64,000 nt of DNA from CAZQHK01 sp964593455 (GCA_964593455.1 CAZQHK010000015.1:37668-101667), one strand, 5' to 3'; positions 16,585 through 25,427 are shown, numbered from the stretch's first letter. A program made the numbers and translations. Notes: generated by a model from the letters alone, not told the origin.

Positions 16585-17577
16585 TTACACCAGCGCCCCA
16601 CCGCATGAGGATCCGGCCCCGGCAGTGCAGCCGAAACAATGTTTTCCCGTGACGATCCGCCGGGTGGACAAGACGGTTTTATCGAAGTAACGGATCTGGT
16701 CGGGGACACCGCTTTCCACCGGATAACCAAGCGCCAGGTTGAAATCGCAGTCATACAGAGTACCGTCCCAGCCGACACTCACCTGCTGCCGACACATCAG
16801 GTTTTCCAGCGTCTGATCGTTGAACGAATCGAGCAGCAGGTTCCAGTATTCTCCTTCCCGGCTGCTCGAGTGAAGATCAATGCCGAAACGGCCCAACGGC
16901 ATGTTGGTAATGGTATGCAATCGGGTGAAGGCAACATCGTGACGGTCTGCCAGCTCACGCCGGTAATCGGATTCCAACATCTCTTGAAGAGGCGGCAGAA
17001 AGGGTCCGCTGGGATTGTACACGAGATCGAGCGGAAACTGGGGATCTATTCCATATCCGAATCCGTTGAGAAGCCTTATGGCATCGATTATTTTTTCATA
17101 GACACCCGCTCCCCGCTGAGCACGCACATTCTCTTCGAGATAACAGGGAACCGAGGCCACGAGCCGGACCTTGCGGTCCCGGTAAAACTTGGCCAGCGGT
17201 TCCATCCCGGGTTCGAACAGTACGCTCAGGTTGGTTCTCACCTTGACCTGGAGCCTGTGATCACACAACGATGACACGAAACGAACGAAATGAGGATTAA
17301 GTTCGGGAGATCCACCGGTTATATCTACTAAACAATTATCCAGATCACTGCACGCTTCAATGACGTCCTCCATGGTATTCCAAGACATCATCTCGGGGCG
17401 CTGCGGCGAACAGTTCAGGTGGCAGTGTTTACACGTGAGGTTGCACCGGTACCCAAGGTTTACCTGTACGATATCCAGGTCCCGCGCGTACAGACCGCTG
17501 CACCCCAGGGCGGCAATATGCTCTTCGAACTCGTTTCCACCCGGATAGACGTTCTCCACCTGGCCCAATACCTCCAT
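16585..17577 (-). CDS. arsS: ArsS-type radical SAM arsenosugar biosynthesis enzyme
   Basis: The 330-residue product carries the radical SAM cluster motif CNLTCKHCH, followed by LVDITGGSPELNPHFVRFV, and a C-terminal half with further cysteines (LMCRQQVSVGWDGTLYDCDFNLALG, HCFGCTAGAGSSCGG). This layout is that of the radical SAM/Cys-rich family that includes ArsS, which adds a 5'-deoxyadenosyl group to dimethylarsenite on the way to arsenosugars. The arsM-like gene at 42.9 kb would supply the methylated substrate. They are not adjacent, so the pairing is inference. Confidence 0.82.
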   Translation of the reverse strand: MEVLGQVENVYPGGNEFEEHIAALGCSGLYARDLDIVQVNLGYRCNLTCKHCHLNCSPQRPEMMSWNTMEDVIEACSDLDNCLVDITGGSPELNPHFVRFVSSLCDHRLQVKVRTNLSVLFEPGMEPLAKFYRDRKVRLVASVPCYLEENVRAQRGAGVYEKIIDAIRLLNGFGYGIDPQFPLDLVYNPSGPFLPPLQEMLESDYRRELADRHDVAFTRLHTITNMPLGRFGIDLHSSSREGEYWNLLLDSFNDQTLENLMCRQQVSVGWDGTLYDCDFNLALGYPVESGVPDQIRYFDKTVLSTRRIVTGKHCFGCTAGAGSSCGGALV

Positions 17578-17650
17578 TCGATTTACTTCATTAATATGAG
17601 AGATTTCCTTACCATACTATAACTATAAAATGTCCTCCGTTTGTTCCGGG

Positions 17651-17797
17651 TCAATAACCGGCCACGGTGGGAGGAAAGATATGAAAATCCGGACCCGACG
17701 TAATAAGAGCAAATATCAGCCAGAGTATGATAATAATCAGGGGAGGCATGATCCACCACTTTTTGTGTTTCATCATGATGGAGAAAAAAGAATTCAT
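17651..17797 (-). CDS. DUF5989-like mini membrane protein, 48 residues
   Basis: The product begins MNSFFSIMMKHKKWWIMPPL and continues with a single hydrophobic helix (IIIILWLIFALITS) and a short proline-containing tail. It shares the core HKKWWIMPPL and the hydrophobic stretch with the 65-residue protein encoded at 18988-19185, so the two are paralogues. Short proteins with this KxWW plus one helix layout (DUF5989) occur near SGNH hydrolase and SxtJ-type genes. Too short for routine gene calling; the paralogy is the main evidence. Confidence 0.6.
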   Translation of the reverse strand: MNSFFSIMMKHKKWWIMPPLIIIILWLIFALITSGPDFHIFPPTVAGY

Positions 17798-17898
17798 TTT
17801 GATACCGATTATCCCCCAAATTACCCGCGGCTCGCTTACCGCTAATTTTCATATCATCCAACAGAAGACTAACAAACCAGTAAACAAAGAGTCGATAA

Positions 17899-18954
17899 TC
17901 ACGGGAACAGGTCGGCCGCGTGCCGGTTCATGTAATCGGCCACGGTATCAGCCGCAATTCCGTGAGCTATCTCGTTTGGGTGCTGGTCAATAGGGTGCAC
18001 CCAGAGTTCGGGACCTCTGAATGATTTATACGCCGGCAGCAGATCGAGGACGAGAATATCGTTGGACTCGCAATGCTGGCGAATCGTGTCATGAATAGCC
18101 GTGAAAGGATAGTTTTTATCCAGACTGTAAAAGTACGGAAAGATAACCACCATCATGGTAATGTTACGGTCCCGGCACATGGCCTTCATGTCGATAAGAG
18201 CCTGGCGGCACCGTTTCCATCTGACACTGTCTTCACGGTAGTAACCGTTGAACGTTTTTATGTGTGAACGAGCCTGGGAGGTAAAAAGATACCGTTGGCG
18301 CACCCATCCCCACAGGGATGAGTAATTTGACAAGACATCTTTAGAATTATCGGCGATGGCGTAATGCCGGTAATATTCCAGCGCGGGGTTTTTCATGTCC
18401 TCTTCTTCTTTTACATCATCGAGCGCGAAATAAACCATGACACAATCAGGATCATAATCCAGACCACGATACTCCAGGAGTTCCTTCTGGTTCACGGTAT
18501 TGTAGTAAATCATCGCGGCGTTTACGGTCTCGATACGCGGCTGTTCCCGTCCTTTTTGCAGTAACTTCTCCAATTTAGCTAAACATACATCGTCTTCTTT
18601 CACGCCGTTGCCCCAGAGAAAGCTGTCACCCAGCCCTAGAATACGGTATGTTCCCGCCGGTTTTCGGATAGAATGATCCCGCCCGCGCCAACCCGTCAAA
18701 TTATGGTGGTGATCGATAGAGAACCCCGGATCGAAATAGTTGCGGGGATCCGAATCGTAGGTAATTCGAACCGTAGATTTAGGGTAAAAATTGTATGGGC
18801 TACACGAGTCAAAAGCGGGATCGATAAAAAGCGAATATTTACGCGGTTCGTGGTATCGGGCTTCCAATCCGGAAACGGTGCAAACGATTTCCAGCACCGC
18901 CAGAGCAATTATAACAGACAGGACCGAAAGAGCAATTTTCTTCCATAGAGGCAT
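17899..18954 (-). CDS. SGNH/GDSL-type hydrolase, membrane-anchored
   Basis: The 351-residue product has an N-terminal hydrophobic anchor (IALSVLSVIIALAVLEIVCTV), then an SGNH fold: ILGLGDSFLWGNG holds the nucleophile serine in GDS, and the C-terminal HPIDQHPNEIAHGIAADTV supplies the catalytic Asp/His pair (DxHPN). Members deacetylate or acylate cell-surface polysaccharides or lipids. It lies between two DUF5989-like genes on the same strand, an arrangement seen in polysaccharide-modifying loci. The substrate is unknown. Confidence 0.82.
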   Translation of the reverse strand: MPLWKKIALSVLSVIIALAVLEIVCTVSGLEARYHEPRKYSLFIDPAFDSCSPYNFYPKSTVRITYDSDPRNYFDPGFSIDHHHNLTGWRGRDHSIRKPAGTYRILGLGDSFLWGNGVKEDDVCLAKLEKLLQKGREQPRIETVNAAMIYYNTVNQKELLEYRGLDYDPDCVMVYFALDDVKEEEDMKNPALEYYRHYAIADNSKDVLSNYSSLWGWVRQRYLFTSQARSHIKTFNGYYREDSVRWKRCRQALIDMKAMCRDRNITMMVVIFPYFYSLDKNYPFTAIHDTIRQHCESNDILVLDLLPAYKSFRGPELWVHPIDQHPNEIAHGIAADTVADYMNRHAADLFP

Positions 18955-18987
18955 ATGGAGTCACCTGTAATTTTCAATGCGCTCATT

Positions 18988-19185
18988 CTAAAAGAAAGCA
19001 TAGACGAAAGCGATAAACGACTGGTCCGATGTAAAAAGCGCAAACAATAGCAAGAGTATAATAAGAATAAGCGGAGGCATAATCCACCATTTCTTATGCT
19101 CCATCAATACCGTGAAGAGAGACCTTGAACCAGACCGGCCTTCTTCATCTTCATTCGCACAATTCAATTGGTGCCGGTTATCCAT
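18988..19185 (-). CDS. DUF5989 family small membrane protein
   Basis: The 65-residue product has a charged N-terminal part, then EHKKWWIMPPLILIILLLLFALFTSDQSF, a single membrane helix, and ends in VYAFF. This fits the DUF5989 pattern (KWW, proline, hydrophobic helix, aromatic end). It is the paralogue of the 48-residue protein encoded at 17651-17797. A shorter start at the MEHKKWW methionine is possible. It precedes the SGNH hydrolase gene on the same strand. Confidence 0.7.
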   Translation of the reverse strand: MDNRHQLNCANEDEEGRSGSRSLFTVLMEHKKWWIMPPLILIILLLLFALFTSDQSFIAFVYAFF

Positions 19186-19429
19186 ACTGTCCCTGCTTCG
19201 TTATTCTGTTATTGGTAAATTGTTATCAGCCCGGTAAACATACTAACAAACGCGAGAACAGGTAGTCAATAAACAGCGACAGACATTGCAAAACAGAAGC
19301 AATGAGATTGCCCGACGATTGCCGGTATGTTCGTTTTGAAACAATCGGTCCTGATAGTGAAGGAAAAGAGCTGCTGGTACTGTCGTTACTCTTTGCATAA
19401 ATTGAGGAGATATACTATAGTATTACATT

Positions 19430-21490
19430 ATGAACTGCCCTTCTTGCGGAGCAGAGATAGATTCTGATCATTCACTGGCCCAACTGATAGTATGCCAGTA
19501 TTGTAACTCGGCTATCGTGCTTGATGAAAAAGCCACCCGGGTAGCCGGAAAGATGGCGGTGCTGGCCCAGACACCGGGTCCGTTTTACGTCGGCGGCGCC
19601 GGCAGCTACAGGAACCGGCGGTTCCGGGTAATCGGGCGGGTGCGTTACGGGTACTCCAAGGGCTTTTGGGACGAGTGGTACGTTGAATTCGACGGCGGTA
19701 CCACCGCCTGGATAAGCGAGGACGAAAACACCTTCAGCTTGGAGCGGTGTGACGATATGGCCACGGCGCCGGTGGAATGGGAGTCCGCCCAACCCGGTAC
19801 CATCATACCCATCGGTGACGCGCAGCTTCACCTGGACGAGAAAGATGTTGCCGTTTGTGAAGGAGGCCAGGGACAACTTCCATTTCCGGTCCTGACCGGT
19901 GAGGAGGTACCGTTTCTAGAACTTAGTTCCGATAAGCAGTTTGCCACGATCGAGTACGAGGAGGACGGTAGCGCGCGTGTGTTTTTCGGGCGGCGTATTC
20001 GGATAGATCAAGTGGAAATGGACATGACCGCCGAGGAAGCCGGAGTTACTGCCGGTGCCGGTTTACCCGACGTAGAGCGGGACGCCGGTGAGGGAGCGCG
20101 GGAGCGGATTGTCCGCAAAGAAGACCGTGTCAAAGCACTGAAGTGTTTTTCCTGTGGCTCTCCTCTGGAGATTCCCGATCTCAATGCCGAATCCATGTCA
20201 TGCCAGTACTGCGGCTCTAACCTTGACCTGACATTGCGCCGTGTTTCCTGTCCGGGCTGCGGGGCCACGGTCCCCGTTCAGGGTGGAGACTCAGCCGGCA
20301 GCGTAGTATGCTCCCATTGCCGATCCCAGCTCGACATCAGCAGCGAAGAGCCCTCGGTGCTGGGTTCATTGACCAGCAAAGCCCGCCCGCGGATACCGTT
20401 CAAAATTGGCCAGGAATGCAATTTACGAGGCCAGAATTACCGGATAGCCGGACACATCCGTTTCTCCGAAATAGATGAAGGGCAGTATTACCACGCCGAC
20501 GAACTGCTGCTATTCAGCAAAAAAGCCGGTTACAGGTGGCTTATTCTGGAGGACGGTAATTTCTCGCTCTCTCAGGAGTTGACTCAGCGGCCGACCACTA
20601 TCACTCCTCTCTATGCCAGCCAGAAACAGAAATTTCATTTTGATGGCAGAGAGTGGACCGTTTTCGATACCGGTTCCTCAAAAATCACCTGGGTGGACGG
20701 AGAACTGCCGTGGGTGGCCGAGTTGGGAGACTCAGCCGCCTACATGGACGCCATTAACCCGCCTTACACCCTCACTGCCGAGTGGACCAAGGAAGAGATG
20801 GAGTGGTACCAGGCCGAGTTTATCTCCCGCGAAGAGATAGCGAAGGCTTTCAAGATGAGCGAAAGTCAGTTGCCCTACGTCCCGGGAGTGGCGCCCAATC
20901 AGCCCTTCCTCACGACGCCGTTTCGCCGACAATCTTCTCTGGTCATGGCCGGGTTCGCCGGGCTTTTCCTCCTGTTCGTACTCTGGTCATTGGTCAAGAT
21001 GGGACGCAAGTGCGCCAACCTGGATTTCAGCACTAAACTGTATTCTGAGGAGTACCTGAGCGAACCGTTTACCATCAAGAGCCGCAATGCTCTCTGCCAG
21101 GCCAAATTCGATGCCAACGTCAGCAATAACTGGGTATACCTCGATGTGGCGGTCATCAACGCCAACGAAGAAGCGGTGCTCGATTTCTCCACCCAAATGT
21201 CATACTACAGCGGCTACGATGGGGGAGAACACTGGTCGGAGGGCAGTAAAGACGATTCAGTGGTGTTCAAACTCAAAGATGCCGGGGAGTACCGTCTCCT
21301 GATTAAAGGTGACTCAGAGGGTTCGAGTAGACCGGGAGTTGGGGCCGTGATCCGCGAAAACATAGTTCTTACCAGGTATTTCCTGTTCGCTTTTTTAGCA
21401 TGTCTTATCGGCGCCGGCATCGAGTTTGCCAGGAAGATGAATTTCGAGCAGAAACGATGGGCGCCGGTTACTGAAGACGATGATGACTGA
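19430..21490 (+). CDS. Zinc-ribbon protein with two DUF4178 domains
   Basis: The 686-residue product has a zinc ribbon at the start (MNCPSCGAEID, VCQYC), a DUF4178 domain at about residues 55-195 (YRNRRFRVIGRVRYGYSKGFWDEWYVEFDGG), two more zinc ribbons at about 235-290 (CFSCG, CQYCG, CPGCG, CSHC), a second DUF4178 copy at about 325-460 (NYRIAGHIRFSEIDEGQYYHADELLL), and two hydrophobic segments at about 510 and 650 enclosing a beta-rich domain. DUF4178 proteins recur next to DUF350 and spermidine-synthase-like genes, as here. Role unknown; a membrane scaffold is a reasonable guess. First gene of a six-gene operon. Confidence 0.85.
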   Translation: MNCPSCGAEIDSDHSLAQLIVCQYCNSAIVLDEKATRVAGKMAVLAQTPGPFYVGGAGSYRNRRFRVIGRVRYGYSKGFWDEWYVEFDGGTTAWISEDENTFSLERCDDMATAPVEWESAQPGTIIPIGDAQLHLDEKDVAVCEGGQGQLPFPVLTGEEVPFLELSSDKQFATIEYEEDGSARVFFGRRIRIDQVEMDMTAEEAGVTAGAGLPDVERDAGEGARERIVRKEDRVKALKCFSCGSPLEIPDLNAESMSCQYCGSNLDLTLRRVSCPGCGATVPVQGGDSAGSVVCSHCRSQLDISSEEPSVLGSLTSKARPRIPFKIGQECNLRGQNYRIAGHIRFSEIDEGQYYHADELLLFSKKAGYRWLILEDGNFSLSQELTQRPTTITPLYASQKQKFHFDGREWTVFDTGSSKITWVDGELPWVAELGDSAAYMDAINPPYTLTAEWTKEEMEWYQAEFISREEIAKAFKMSESQLPYVPGVAPNQPFLTTPFRRQSSLVMAGFAGLFLLFVLWSLVKMGRKCANLDFSTKLYSEEYLSEPFTIKSRNALCQAKFDANVSNNWVYLDVAVINANEEAVLDFSTQMSYYSGYDGGEHWSEGSKDDSVVFKLKDAGEYRLLIKGDSEGSSRPGVGAVIRENIVLTRYFLFAFLACLIGAGIEFARKMNFEQKRWAPVTEDDDD

Positions 21491-21504
21491 GAAGAGGTGA
21501 AATA

Positions 21505-21714
21505 GTGCACAAAGCCATTCCCGTGCTGGTGGCCGGTATGCTCTTATTATCCGGTTTCCTTACCTGGGCAAGCACCAGCGGCGCCGGTGTTCCTAAACCG
21601 GTGAAGAAACCAATCAGTATCCGTGAAGGCTCGGTCCGTACCGCTGCGGCGGGGACCCGTCGGCACCGGCGCAGTCGTTATTTCGGCGGCGGCGGCCATA
21701 ACTACGGAAAATAA
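21505..21714 (+). CDS. Small secreted arginine/glycine-rich protein
   Basis: The 69-residue product has a GTG start behind a GAGGTGA site and a signal peptide (AIPVLVAGMLLLSGFLTWAST). The mature part is short, basic (TRRHRRSRYF) and ends with GGGGHNYGK. It lies 14 bases after the DUF4178 gene and before the DUF350 gene. Small secreted or membrane proteins in this slot accompany DUF350 genes in some bacteria, but I do not recognise a family. Confidence 0.6.
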   Translation: MHKAIPVLVAGMLLLSGFLTWASTSGAGVPKPVKKPISIREGSVRTAAAGTRRHRRSRYFGGGGHNYGK

Positions 21715-21778
21715 AAACAGCACCGGATAGAACTATTTTTTGGAGAAAACAAGGGTTACCGAGAAGGAGGGGTATGCA

Positions 21779-22000
21779 GTGCCTGAAGAGATAATAAAAG
21801 AATTCTGGCAGCTCATACCGACCATTCTTTACTTTCTGGTCGGGCTGGGGTTGTTCGGGTTCAGCGTCTGGCTGATGGAAAAAGTCACACCGTTTTCCAT
21901 TCGTAAGGAGATCGAAGAAGACCAAAACGTGGCCCTGGGAATCACCATCGGCGCCACCCTGATCGGACTGGCGATCATCCTGGCGGCGGTTATCAAGTAA
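21779..22000 (+). CDS. DUF350 family membrane protein
   Basis: The 73-residue product has two hydrophobic helices (LIPTILYFLVGLGLFGFSVWLM and LGITIGATLIGLAIILAAVI) around a polar loop (KVTPFSIRKEIEEDQNVA). This is the DUF350 pattern found in E. coli YjfL. The GTG at 21779 is preferred to the TTG at 21740 because AAGGAGG lies just upstream. In E. coli, YjfL belongs to an operon with a PspA-like protein and a glutathionylspermidine-synthase-like protein; here the polyamine link is the spermidine-synthase-like gene downstream. Confidence 0.82.
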   Translation: MPEEIIKEFWQLIPTILYFLVGLGLFGFSVWLMEKVTPFSIRKEIEEDQNVALGITIGATLIGLAIILAAVIK

Positions 22001-22021
22001 CGGGGGCAGATTCTGCGGAAA

Positions 22022-22038
22022 ACCCGATTTTTTCGGGT
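22022..22038 (+). other. Small hairpin after DUF350 gene
   Basis: ACCCGA and TCGGGT flank a T-rich loop. There is no T-tract after the stem, so it is more likely a partial mRNA stability or attenuation element than a terminator, and it would not obviously separate the next gene from the operon. Confidence 0.3.
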
Positions 22039-22070
22039 AGTAACGGTTTTCAGATATTCAGGTGGTGATT

Positions 22071-23642
22071 ATGGGTAGCACATCGCCGTCCGGCGGGAAA
22101 CTTGATCGCTCGGCGGGCCTGGTTTTGATACTTTTTATATTCGTGCTGGCTATCTGCGGTTTGGTGTATGAGCTGATTGCCGGTACCCTCTCCAGCTATC
22201 TGCTGGGCGATTCGGTGACCCAGTTTTCCCTGGTCATCGGGCTGTTCCTGACCGCCATGGGCTTGGGTTCGTACCTGTCAAAATTCATCACCAGGAACCT
22301 GCTGGCCCGGCTGATTGGGATGGAAATAGCAGTAGGATTGGTGGGCGGCATGATGGCCCTCATCGGATTCGCAACCTTCTCTCTGTCCTCATATTACGTA
22401 CCGGTCCTCCTGGTTATGATCGGCCTGATCGGTACCCTGGTCGGTCTTGAGGTCCCGCTCATGGTCAGAATTCTGCGGGAGATAAGCTCGCTACCCATCA
22501 CCCTGGCCAACGTGCTGTCGGCCGATTACGTGGGCGCTCTGGTGGCTTCCATCGTGTTTCCGTTCCTGCTCTTGCCCCAGTTTGGCGTGGTACGGGCGGG
22601 ACTACTGATGGGCGTGGTCAACGTAGTGGTGGCGGGAGTGGTACTCTGGCGTTTAGCTCCGTTTTGCGGTCGTGCCAGCAGACGTTTGAAAATCGGGTGC
22701 GCCCTGGCGTTAACAATCCTGATACTCTCCTTTGGTCTGTCCGGAAAACTGGTCGCTTTACTGGAAAACAAGCTGTACGAAGACGAGGTGATTTATGCGT
22801 GTGACACCCAGTATCAACACCTGGTTCTCACCCGCTGGCGTGAGGATATCCGGTTGTTTCTCGACGGCCACCTCCAATTTTCCAGTATTGACGAGTATCG
22901 GTATCACGAAGCGCTGGTACATCCGGCCATGATTTCAGCCAGACGGCGGAATACGGTGCTGATACTGGGCGGAGGTGACGGGCTGGCGGCCCGGGAAGTG
23001 GCCAAGTACCCGCAGGTAGAACGGATCGATATCGTCGACATCGATCCCGTGATCACGAACCTGTTCAGGAACAACGTCACACTGAGTAAACTCAACCACG
23101 GTATACTTTCGGATTCCCGGGTACAGATTCATAACATCGACGCCATGAAATTTTTGAAAGACACTGCCGGCCTGTACGACGTCATTCTCATCGATTTACC
23201 CGACCCCAGCGGAGTCAATATTGCCAAACTCTACTCTAGAACATTTTTCAGCCTGGTGGGCCGCCATCTGGCGGATGGAGGCCGTCTGGCCTGCCAGAGC
23301 ACCAGCCCGTTCAGATCCCGGGAGGCGTTCTGGTGTATCGTACACACCATGGAAGCCGCCCGGTGGGGAGCGGAAGGGCTGCGGCATCGGTTAGCCGTGC
23401 ATCCTTATCACACCGTGGTGCCGACCTTCGGGACCTGGGGTTTCGTCGTGGCCGGCGAAGACCTGCTGGAGGCACCGCAAGCTCCTCTGACAGTCCCGAC
23501 CAGGTATCTTACGCAGGAGATCCTGAGCGGATTGTTTGTTTTCCCTCCGGACATGACCGAGGTGAAAACGCCGGTAAGCAGGCTGGACGATCCGGTGGTC
23601 AGCCACCTGTACCGGCGCGGCTATCACCAGTACCTGGAATGA
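22071..23642 (+). CDS. Membrane-fused spermidine-synthase-like protein
   Basis: The 523-residue product has about seven N-terminal membrane helices (ILFIFVLAICGLVYELIAGTLSSYLLG and others) and a C-terminal aminopropyltransferase-like Rossmann domain: DTQYQHLVLTRW, LFLDGHLQFSSIDEYRYHEALVHP, VLILGGGDGLAAREVAKYPQVERIDIVDIDP, YDVILIDLPDPSG. The residues expected for S-adenosylmethioninamine and putrescine binding (GGGDG, DIDP, DLPDP) are present. This fused form is common next to DUF350 and DUF4178 genes. Whether it makes a polyamine, and which one, is unknown. Confidence 0.88.
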   Translation: MGSTSPSGGKLDRSAGLVLILFIFVLAICGLVYELIAGTLSSYLLGDSVTQFSLVIGLFLTAMGLGSYLSKFITRNLLARLIGMEIAVGLVGGMMALIGFATFSLSSYYVPVLLVMIGLIGTLVGLEVPLMVRILREISSLPITLANVLSADYVGALVASIVFPFLLLPQFGVVRAGLLMGVVNVVVAGVVLWRLAPFCGRASRRLKIGCALALTILILSFGLSGKLVALLENKLYEDEVIYACDTQYQHLVLTRWREDIRLFLDGHLQFSSIDEYRYHEALVHPAMISARRRNTVLILGGGDGLAAREVAKYPQVERIDIVDIDPVITNLFRNNVTLSKLNHGILSDSRVQIHNIDAMKFLKDTAGLYDVILIDLPDPSGVNIAKLYSRTFFSLVGRHLADGGRLACQSTSPFRSREAFWCIVHTMEAARWGAEGLRHRLAVHPYHTVVPTFGTWGFVVAGEDLLEAPQAPLTVPTRYLTQEILSGLFVFPPDMTEVKTPVSRLDDPVVSHLYRRGYHQYLE

Positions 23643-23690
23643 ACCGAATAGTACAGTATTAAGCACAATAACAGGAGAGGAATGAATCAC

Positions 23691-24224
23691 ATGGAAAATC
23701 TGGCAGGAAAAGTAATGCAGGACCGCAACTGGTTCGAACAGTTGGGGCTCAAGATTCCGGGATTCAAAGGATATCTCGACAAGGAGCTCAGACGGGAGAC
23801 CGATAAGATCCTGCGAGAGTTTCTGGCCAAGCGGGTGGACGAGCTGCGGGGTCGGCTCGATCCGGTAATGCGGGACCTGGTGGACAACGGCGGTCTCATG
23901 GTAGTCAACGAAGTGGACCGGGTCAAGAAAGCCATGGAGAAACTCGTGAGCCGCCTGCGTTTCGCCACGTACGGGTACTCGGGGCTGTTCGATGCAGTCA
24001 AGGTAGGAGAAGAGGAACTGAACCGCCTTTACATGTTCGACATGGCTCTGACCGAACGGATAGACGGGCTGGAGCAGGCCGTGGGTGAAATAGGAGCAGC
24101 GGTGAACGATCATCAGCAGCTCAAAGCAGCCACCAGGAAAGCCCTGGACATGGCCCGTGAGTTCGATGAACACTTCAGTAACCGGGAGCGGCTGATCTGC
24201 GAGCCCACCGGGACGGAAATGTAA
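23691..24224 (+). CDS. Uncharacterised helical protein
   Basis: The 177-residue product has no signal peptide and is almost all helical, beginning ENLAGKVMQDRNWFEQLGLKI and continuing with charged helices (LRRETDKILREFLAKRVDEL, VDRVKKAMEKLVSRL). A short RFATYGYSGLFDA stretch breaks the middle. I do not recognise the family. Its position between the spermidine-synthase-like and SPFH genes suggests a peripheral partner of the SPFH protein, much as PspA-like helical proteins partner others; that is inference. The ATG at 23691 suits the AGGAGAGG site better than 23682. Confidence 0.7.
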   Translation: MENLAGKVMQDRNWFEQLGLKIPGFKGYLDKELRRETDKILREFLAKRVDELRGRLDPVMRDLVDNGGLMVVNEVDRVKKAMEKLVSRLRFATYGYSGLFDAVKVGEEELNRLYMFDMALTERIDGLEQAVGEIGAAVNDHQQLKAATRKALDMAREFDEHFSNRERLICEPTGTEM

Positions 24225-24239
24225 GGAGGATGATCCTGC

Positions 24240-25427
24240 ATGGCAATACGCATGGAAGTTATCAAATATTTTGACGAGACGGGACAGGCTATCGTCCACC
24301 GGGAGCCGCCGTCAGGTTCGATCGATATCAAACTCGGCGCGCAGCTCATTGTCCAGGAGAACCAGGAAGCGGTCTTCTTCCGCGACGGCAAGGCCTACGA
24401 CACGTTCGGTCCGGGCAGGTTTACCCTGACCACACAGAACGTGCCGCTTCTCACCCGGCTTCTGACCATCCCCTGGGAAGAATCACCGTTCCAGGCACAA
24501 GTCTATTTCGTGGCCAAGAAAACTTTTATCGATCTCAAGTGGGGCACCAAGGAACCAATCCTCTTCCGCGACACGGAACTGTCCATGGTCCGGCTCAGAA
24601 GTTTCGGCAAGTTTTCGATCAAGATACAGGACAGCATGGTCTTCATCGGCCAGCTGGCCGGAACGCAGGGAAAGTATACCACCAACGAGGTAGAAGACTT
24701 TCTGCGGGACCTCATCGTGTCCCGCTTGACCGACCTTATGGGTGAGAACCTGCAAACCATTATCGATCTGGCCCAGATGTACGACGAACTGGCGGCGGGT
24801 CTCAAAGCCCGGGTAATGGAGGATTTCACCAAGTACGGAATCGAGCTGGTGGATTTCTTCATCGGGGCCATCACCCCACCCGAAGAAGTCCAGAAGATGA
24901 TCGACGAGCGGGCCGGCATGGGAGCCCTGGGTAACCTGAACCAGTACATGCAGTTCAAGGCCGCCCGGGCCATGGGCGATGCCGCCAAAGGCGGCGGCGG
25001 TGGAGCCGGCGGAGCCGGGGGTACCGCCTCCGCAGGCATGGGGCTCGGTCTCGGCGCCGGGTTCGGCGCCATGATGCCGGGAATGATCGCCAACAGTATG
25101 GCCCAGGCCGGCGGAGGTGGAGGCGGAGCAGTGCCAGCGGCCGCGGCGGGAGCGGCTCAAACAGCCCAGGCACCCGCTGGTCAACCCTGTCCAAAATGCC
25201 AGGTGGTGGTAGCGGCAACCTCCAAGTTCTGCACCGCTTGCGGGACTCCCATGGCGGCCATGATCGCCTGCTCCAACTGCAGCGCTCAACTGGCCGCGGG
25301 AAGCAAATTCTGCGGGGAGTGCGGCACCCAGCAGACCCAGGCCGCTCAGCCGGCTACCTGCGCCAAGTGTAACGCCGAGCTAACGCCGGGCGTTAAGTTC
25401 TGCGGGGAGTGCGGCACCCCGGTGTAA
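24240..25427 (+). CDS. SPFH domain protein with C-terminal zinc ribbons
   Basis: The 395-residue product begins with an SPFH/virion-core-like domain (IVQENQEAVFFRDGKAYDTFGPGRFTLTT, FVAKKTFIDLKWGTKEPILFRD), followed by a helical part, a glycine- and alanine-rich linker (residues about 245-310), and three CxxC pairs: CPKC/CTAC, CSNC/CGEC, CAKC/CGEC. Such proteins (YdjI-like) lie on membranes and assemble into rings or scaffolds. The zinc-ribbon tail echoes that of the DUF4178 protein at the start of the operon. The AAGGAGG site is 11 bases from the ATG. Its stop precedes a shared terminator. Confidence 0.88.
   Translation: MAIRMEVIKYFDETGQAIVHREPPSGSIDIKLGAQLIVQENQEAVFFRDGKAYDTFGPGRFTLTTQNVPLLTRLLTIPWEESPFQAQVYFVAKKTFIDLKWGTKEPILFRDTELSMVRLRSFGKFSIKIQDSMVFIGQLAGTQGKYTTNEVEDFLRDLIVSRLTDLMGENLQTIIDLAQMYDELAAGLKARVMEDFTKYGIELVDFFIGAITPPEEVQKMIDERAGMGALGNLNQYMQFKAARAMGDAAKGGGGGAGGAGGTASAGMGLGLGAGFGAMMPGMIANSMAQAGGGGGGAVPAAAAGAAQTAQAPAGQPCPKCQVVVAATSKFCTACGTPMAAMIACSNCSAQLAAGSKFCGECGTQQTQAAQPATCAKCNAELTPGVKFCGECGTPV

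Noticed and set aside
17583..17861. 92-residue minus-strand frame overlapping the DUF5989-like gene
   Set aside because: It is read in another frame over the 48-residue protein, which has a clear paralogue at 18988-19185; the longer frame has no similarity and a poor start.
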